A DNA stretch of 64,000 nucleotides from OMPR01 sp965183835 (GTDB lineage: Bacteria > Pseudomonadota > Alphaproteobacteria > Rhodobacterales > Rhodobacteraceae), in assembly GCA_965183835.1 (NCBI GenBank), contig CBCYME010000017.1:1-64000 (forward strand), written 5' to 3'. The number at the start of each line of letters is the position of its first letter. Positions within the stretch are counted from its first letter, which is position 1. The translations under genes were made by a program, and so were the position numbers. The notes under the pieces are model-generated. The model was given only the letters and a program-made list of their open reading frames with translations, had not been told where the DNA came from and did not search any database. Positions 60,002-64,000 of this stretch are shown here, one piece after another.

Positions 60002-63000
60002 ATGACTGACTTTAAAAAGATCCTGATCGCGAACCGCGGTGAGATTGCGATCCGTGTAATGCGCGCCGCCAATGAGATGGGCAAGCGCACCGTTGCCGTC
60101 TATGCCGAAGAGGACAAGTTGGGCCTGCATCGGTTCAAGGCGGACGAGGCGTATCGCATTGGTGAAGGGATGGGCCCGGTTGCGGCCTATCTGAGCATTG
60201 ATGAGATGATCCGCGTTGCCAAAGAAAGCGGTGCAGATGCGATCCATCCCGGCTATGGGCTGTTGTCTGAAAACCCGGAATTTGTGGATGCCTGTGCCCA
60301 GAATGGCATCACCTTTATCGGCCCCAAAGCGGAAACCATGCGCGCCCTTGGCGACAAGGCCAGCGCCCGCAAGGTGGCGGTTCAGGCCGGTGTTCCCGTT
60401 ATCCCAGCGACCGAGGTTCTGGGCGATGACATGGACGCAATCCGCGCCGAGGCCGCCGAGGTCGGATATCCGTTGATGCTCAAGGCGTCATGGGGCGGCG
60501 GTGGACGCGGCATGCGCCCGATCCACGGCCCTGATGAGCTGGAAGAGAAAGTTCTGGAAGGGCGTCGCGAAGCGGAATCCGCCTTTGGCAATGGCGAGGG
60601 GTATCTGGAAAAGATGATCCTGCGCGCGCGCCATGTCGAGGTGCAGATTTTGGGCGACAAGCATGGTGAGATCTATCACCTGTTTGAGCGGGATTGCTCG
60701 GTCCAGCGGCGCAACCAAAAGGTCGTGGAGCGTGCGCCAGCGCCTTATCTGAGCGAAGAGCAGCGCGCCGAGATTTGTGAATTGGGCCGCAAAATCTGTG
60801 CTCACGTAAATTACGAGTGCGCCGGTACGGTCGAATTCCTTATGGATATGAACGACGGTAAGTTCTATTTCATCGAAGTGAACCCGCGTGTTCAGGTAGA
60901 GCACACCGTGACCGAAGAAGTCACGGGCATCGACATTGTGCGCGCCCAGATCCTGATCGCAGAGGGCAAGTCCATTGCCGAGGCCACAGGAAAAGCGGAT
61001 CAATCCCAGATCACTCTGACAGGGCACGCCCTACAGACCCGGATCACGACTGAGGATCCGCAGAACAACTTTATTCCCGACTATGGCCGCATCACAGCGT
61101 ATCGGTCGGCCACCGGTATGGGCATTCGTTTGGATGGGGGCACCGCCTATGCCGGCGGGGTCATCACACGGTATTACGACAGCCTGCTGACCAAGATCAC
61201 CGCCAAAGCGCCAACACCCGAAATGGCGATTGCCCGCATGGACCGGGCGCTGCGCGAATTCCGCATCCGGGGCGTCAGCACCAACATCGCTTTTGTGGAA
61301 AACCTGCTGAAGCACCCCACGTTCCTAAGCAATGAATACACCACCAAGTTCATTGACGAGACGCCGGGTCTGTTCGATTTTAAACGCCGTCGTGACCGGG
61401 GCACCAAGGTGCTGACCTATATCGCGGACATCACCGTGAACGGGCACCCGGAAACCAAGGACCGGCCCCTGCCCTCGGCCGATTTGAAAGCGCCCAAGGC
61501 CCCGGCCAGAAATGCCGAGCCTATGATGGGCACGCGCAATTTGCTGGAACAAAAAGGCCCACAGGCCGTCGCGGATTGGATGAAGGCCCAGCGTCAGCTG
61601 CTGATCACCGATACCACCATGCGCGATGGCCACCAATCGCTGTTGGCAACACGCATGCGGTCGATCGACATGATCAAAGTGGCGCCGACCTATGCGGCCA
61701 ACCTGCCGCAGCTGTTCTCGGTTGAATGCTGGGGCGGGGCCACGTTTGATGTGGCGTACCGGTTCCTGCAGGAATGCCCGTGGCAGCGACTGCGCGACCT
61801 GCGCGAAGCCATGCCAAACCTGATGACGCAGATGTTGCTGCGCGGCAGCAATGGCGTGGGCTACACCAACTATCCTGACAATGTTGTGCAGGAATTCGTG
61901 CGTCAGGCCGCGACGTCGGGTGTGGATGTGTTCCGCGTCTTTGACAGCCTGAACTGGGTTGAAAACATGCGTGTCGCAATGGACGCGGTCGTCGAGCAGA
62001 ACAAGGTCTGCGAAGGCACCATCTGTTACACGGGCGACATCCTGAACCCGGATCGGTCCAAATATGACCTGAAATACTATGTCGCGATGGGCAAAGAGCT
62101 GCGCGCGGCTGGCGCCCATGTTCTGGGCCTTAAAGACATGGCTGGTCTTTTGAAACCCGCCGCTGCCCGCGTGCTGGTACGGGCTCTGAAGGAAGAGGTT
62201 GGCCTGCCGATCCACTTCCACACCCACGACACGGCGGGCATCGCCTCAGCCACCATTCTGGCTGCCGCAGACGCGGGTGTGGATGCGGTGGATTGCGCGA
62301 TGGATTCGTTCAGCGGCAACACCTCGCAGGCGACGTTGGGATCGGTGGTTGAAGCGCTGCGCAACACCGACCGGGACACCGGGTTGGACATCAAAGCCAT
62401 TCGCGAAATCAGCGACTACTTTGAGAGCGTCCGTGGTCAATATGCTGCGTTTGAAAGCGGTCTGCAGGCGCCAGCATCCGAAGTGTATCTGCACGAAATG
62501 CCCGGCGGTCAGTTCACCAACCTCAAGGCGCAGGCGCGCAGTCTGGGTCTGGAAGAGCGCTGGCATGAGGTGGCGCAGATGTACGCGGACGTGAACCAGA
62601 TGTTTGGCGACATCGTCAAAGTGACCCCCTCGTCCAAAGTTGTGGGCGACATGGCCTTGATGATGGTGAGCCAGGGTCTAACCCGTGATGACGTGGAAAG
62701 CCCCGGCCAGCGATGTCGCGTTCCCCGACTCGGTCGTGGATATGATGCGCGGCAATCTTGGTCAGCCTCCCGGAGGGTTCCCCAACACGATCATCCAAAA
62801 GGTGCTCAAAGACGAAGCACCCAATCTGGACCGACCCGGCAAGCATTTGCCTGCTGTTGATCTGGAGTCCGTGCGCGCCGAGTTGAGCGCAGAGCTGGAA
62901 GGCAAAGAGATCGATAACGAGGATCTGAACGGGTATCTGATGTATCCCAAGGTCTACAAAGACTACATGGGGCGTCATCGTCAGTATGGCCCCGTTCGCA

Positions 63001-63444
63001 GTCTGCCGACCCGCACGTTCTTTTACGGCATGGGAACCCGGCGAAGAAATCGCGGCGGAAATCGACCCCGGTAAGACCTTGGAAATCCTGTGTCAGGCGA
63101 TTGGGGAAACCGACGAGAACGGCGAAGTGAAGGTATTCTTTGAACTGAATGGTCAGCCGCGGGTGATCCGGGTGCCAAACCGTTTGGTCAAATCTTCGAC
63201 CATTCAGCGCCCGAAAGCAGAAGCCGGCAATGCCAACCACATCGGCGCGCCAATGCCCGGTGTTGTGGCTTCGGTTGCCGTTCAAAACGGTCAACAGGTC
63301 AAAGAAGGTGACCTGCTGCTCACAATTGAAGCCATGAAAATGGAAACCGGCATCCATGCCGAGCATGACGCCACAGTCAAAGCGCTGCATGTTCAACCCG
63401 GTGGGCAAATCGACGCTAAGGATCTGTTGGTCGAGTTCGAATAA
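60002..63444 (+). pseudogene. pyc: Pyruvate carboxylase, interrupted by two +1 frameshifts
   Basis: A biotin enzyme that would turn pyruvate into oxaloacetate. Biotin carboxylase covers about 1-450 (KKILIANRGEIAIRVMRAAN, MLKASWGGGGRGMRPIHGPD), carboxyltransferase about 530-800 (ITDTTMRDGHQSLLATRMRS, VDCAMDSFSGNTSQATLGSV) and the biotinyl domain lies at the end (IEAMKMETGIHAEHDA, near 63345). The frame is broken near 62704 (an extra C or G in SPASDV) and near 63037 (an extra G between YGM and EPGEE). Removing both gives 1146 residues, exactly family length, with correct sequence throughout. The first break leaves a 952-residue product lacking the biotin carrier. A sequencing error is possible. 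A terminator follows. Confidence 0.88.
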
Positions 63445-63455
63445 AAAACAACAAA

Positions 63456-63478
63456 GGCGGGGTTTTCCCCGCCCTTTT
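63456..63478 (+). terminator. Rho-independent terminator after pyc
   Basis: GGCGGGG and CCCCGCC pair perfectly over seven bases around TTTT, followed by CTTTT, 12 bases after the pyc stop. Confidence 0.9.
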
Positions 63479-63672
63479 CATATCTGTGTGATCACTCATA
63501 CCTGATGCGAACCCGAGCGAATTAGATCTTCAAGTCACTTCGGGCAGGATCATTCGACAAAATCTGTCGAACGTGAAGGTTGGCGCCAAGCTAAGCCCAC
63601 CGTGTGTGGTGGCGCTGATAATGCCACCTGCACGCACAGCCATCCAATACACTGATTTCACGCCCGCTCTCA

Positions 63673-63807
63673 TCACCCAGCAAGAACGTTGATCGCAACG
63701 TAGGACGGGTGCCCTAACACCGGTTCAAACGCGTCTCGGGTGTAGTTGTCCTGTGCCTGCAAGAGAATCGCGACAGTGATTGCCGCAATCAAGCTGCTTG
63801 TTTTCAA
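63673..63807 (-). CDS. Candidate small exported or membrane peptide
   Basis: A 44-residue frame starting at TTG: a signal-like N-terminus (MKTSSLIAAITVAILLQAQ) followed by DNYTRDAFEPVLGHPSYVAI. The composition looks like a real secreted protein, but there is no clear ribosome site (only CAGAGCG upstream) and I know no family. The rest of the 500-base region 63479-63981 shows no other coding frame I would support. Confidence 0.3.
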   Translation of the reverse strand: MKTSSLIAAITVAILLQAQDNYTRDAFEPVLGHPSYVAINVLAG

Positions 63808-63981
63808 ACGCTCTGAAAAGGGACATGTGAAACCTCATTGTGTAGACGCAGACCTTGCGATCCAATGTTCATTGAACGCCTGAACATTTGGTTTCCGTCG
63901 CAGCAAAGTTTTTTAGCCTTTCTGCACTTTTACCCTTGCGGTGATCGGCGATTGAACTTAATTCACGGCTCACTCAAGGAA

Positions 63982-64000
63982 GCGGGCGTAGCTCAGGGGT
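63982..64000 (+). tRNA. tRNA-Gly (GCC type), first 19 bases, runs off the window
   Basis: GCGGGCGTAGCTCAGGGGT is the acceptor-stem and D-stem/loop start of tRNA genes and matches the opening I know for alphaproteobacterial tRNA-Gly(GCC). The anticodon lies outside the window, so the isotype is a strong guess only. Confidence 0.7.

Noticed and set aside
58717..63444. Programmed +1 frameshifting in lldD and pyc
   Set aside because: None of the three sites has a known slippery motif or a stop codon at the shift. Homologous genes do not need recoding. A simple inserted base at G/C runs explains all three.

Overview
The window looks like a chromosomal piece of a marine-type alphaproteobacterium of the order Rhodobacterales (Roseobacter/Rhodobacter group). 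The evidence is the gene content and order: a dcw cell-wall/division cluster carrying DUF2484 genes between murC and murB and running into ftsZ-lpxC-bamD-recN, aerobic cobS/cobT, a DUF1127 gene followed by tandem CCUCCUCCC-loop small RNAs, and a moderately high GC content with many TGA-ATG overlaps. It is not phage or plasmid DNA. I saw no insertion sequence, CRISPR array or integrase.

Layout. (1) 1-9.3 kb, minus strand: one catabolic cassette. Reading from the regulator end it holds a PucR-type regulator, a flavin reductase with a Nudix-like tail, an aldehyde dehydrogenase, an LLM-class flavin monooxygenase and a polyamine-type ABC importer (binding protein, two permeases, ATPase running off the left edge). 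(2) 9.5-10.5 kb: a MerR regulator divergent from a DUF2938 membrane gene broken by an in-frame amber codon. (3) 10.6-16.9 kb: a GntR regulator divergent from a HAAT/Liv-type ABC importer and a hydantoin racemase-like enzyme. The binding-protein gene is frameshifted by a deletion. (4) 17-26.4 kb: sulfatase, cobS - unknown gene - cobT, an M24 aminopeptidase, DUF427 and a ClC channel. (5) 26.4-52.5 kb, minus strand: recN, bamD, lpxC, then the dcw cluster ftsZ, ftsA, ftsQ, ddl, murB, three small membrane genes, murC, murG, ftsW, [two plus-strand genes], murD, mraY, murF, murE, ftsI, ftsL, rsmH, mraZ. (6) 52.5-54.2 kb: a long leader with four MraZ boxes, and divergently a DUF1127 gene followed by eight hairpins that all carry an anti-Shine-Dalgarno-like loop (four tandem CcsR-type sRNAs). 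(7) 54.2-64 kb: uvrD, a GGDEF diguanylate cyclase, an LldD-type FMN dehydrogenase and pyruvate carboxylase. The last two carry three separate +1 frameshifts. The window ends in the first bases of a tRNA-Gly.

How it works together: regions 5 and 6 form the peptidoglycan precursor and septation machinery, with MraZ positioned to act on its own leader, while the sRNA array next to it is a stress-RNA locus. Regions 1 and 3 are uptake-plus-catabolism modules, each with its own regulator and each with a strong hairpin after the binding-protein gene.

The observations most worth following are the hairpin-loop sRNA array with its T-arm-like separators, the dcw leader, the cluster of +1 indels in lldD/pyc, the unknown gene wedged between cobS and cobT, and the monooxygenase/polyamine-type transporter cassette. 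All positions and motifs were read by eye. No database search was run.
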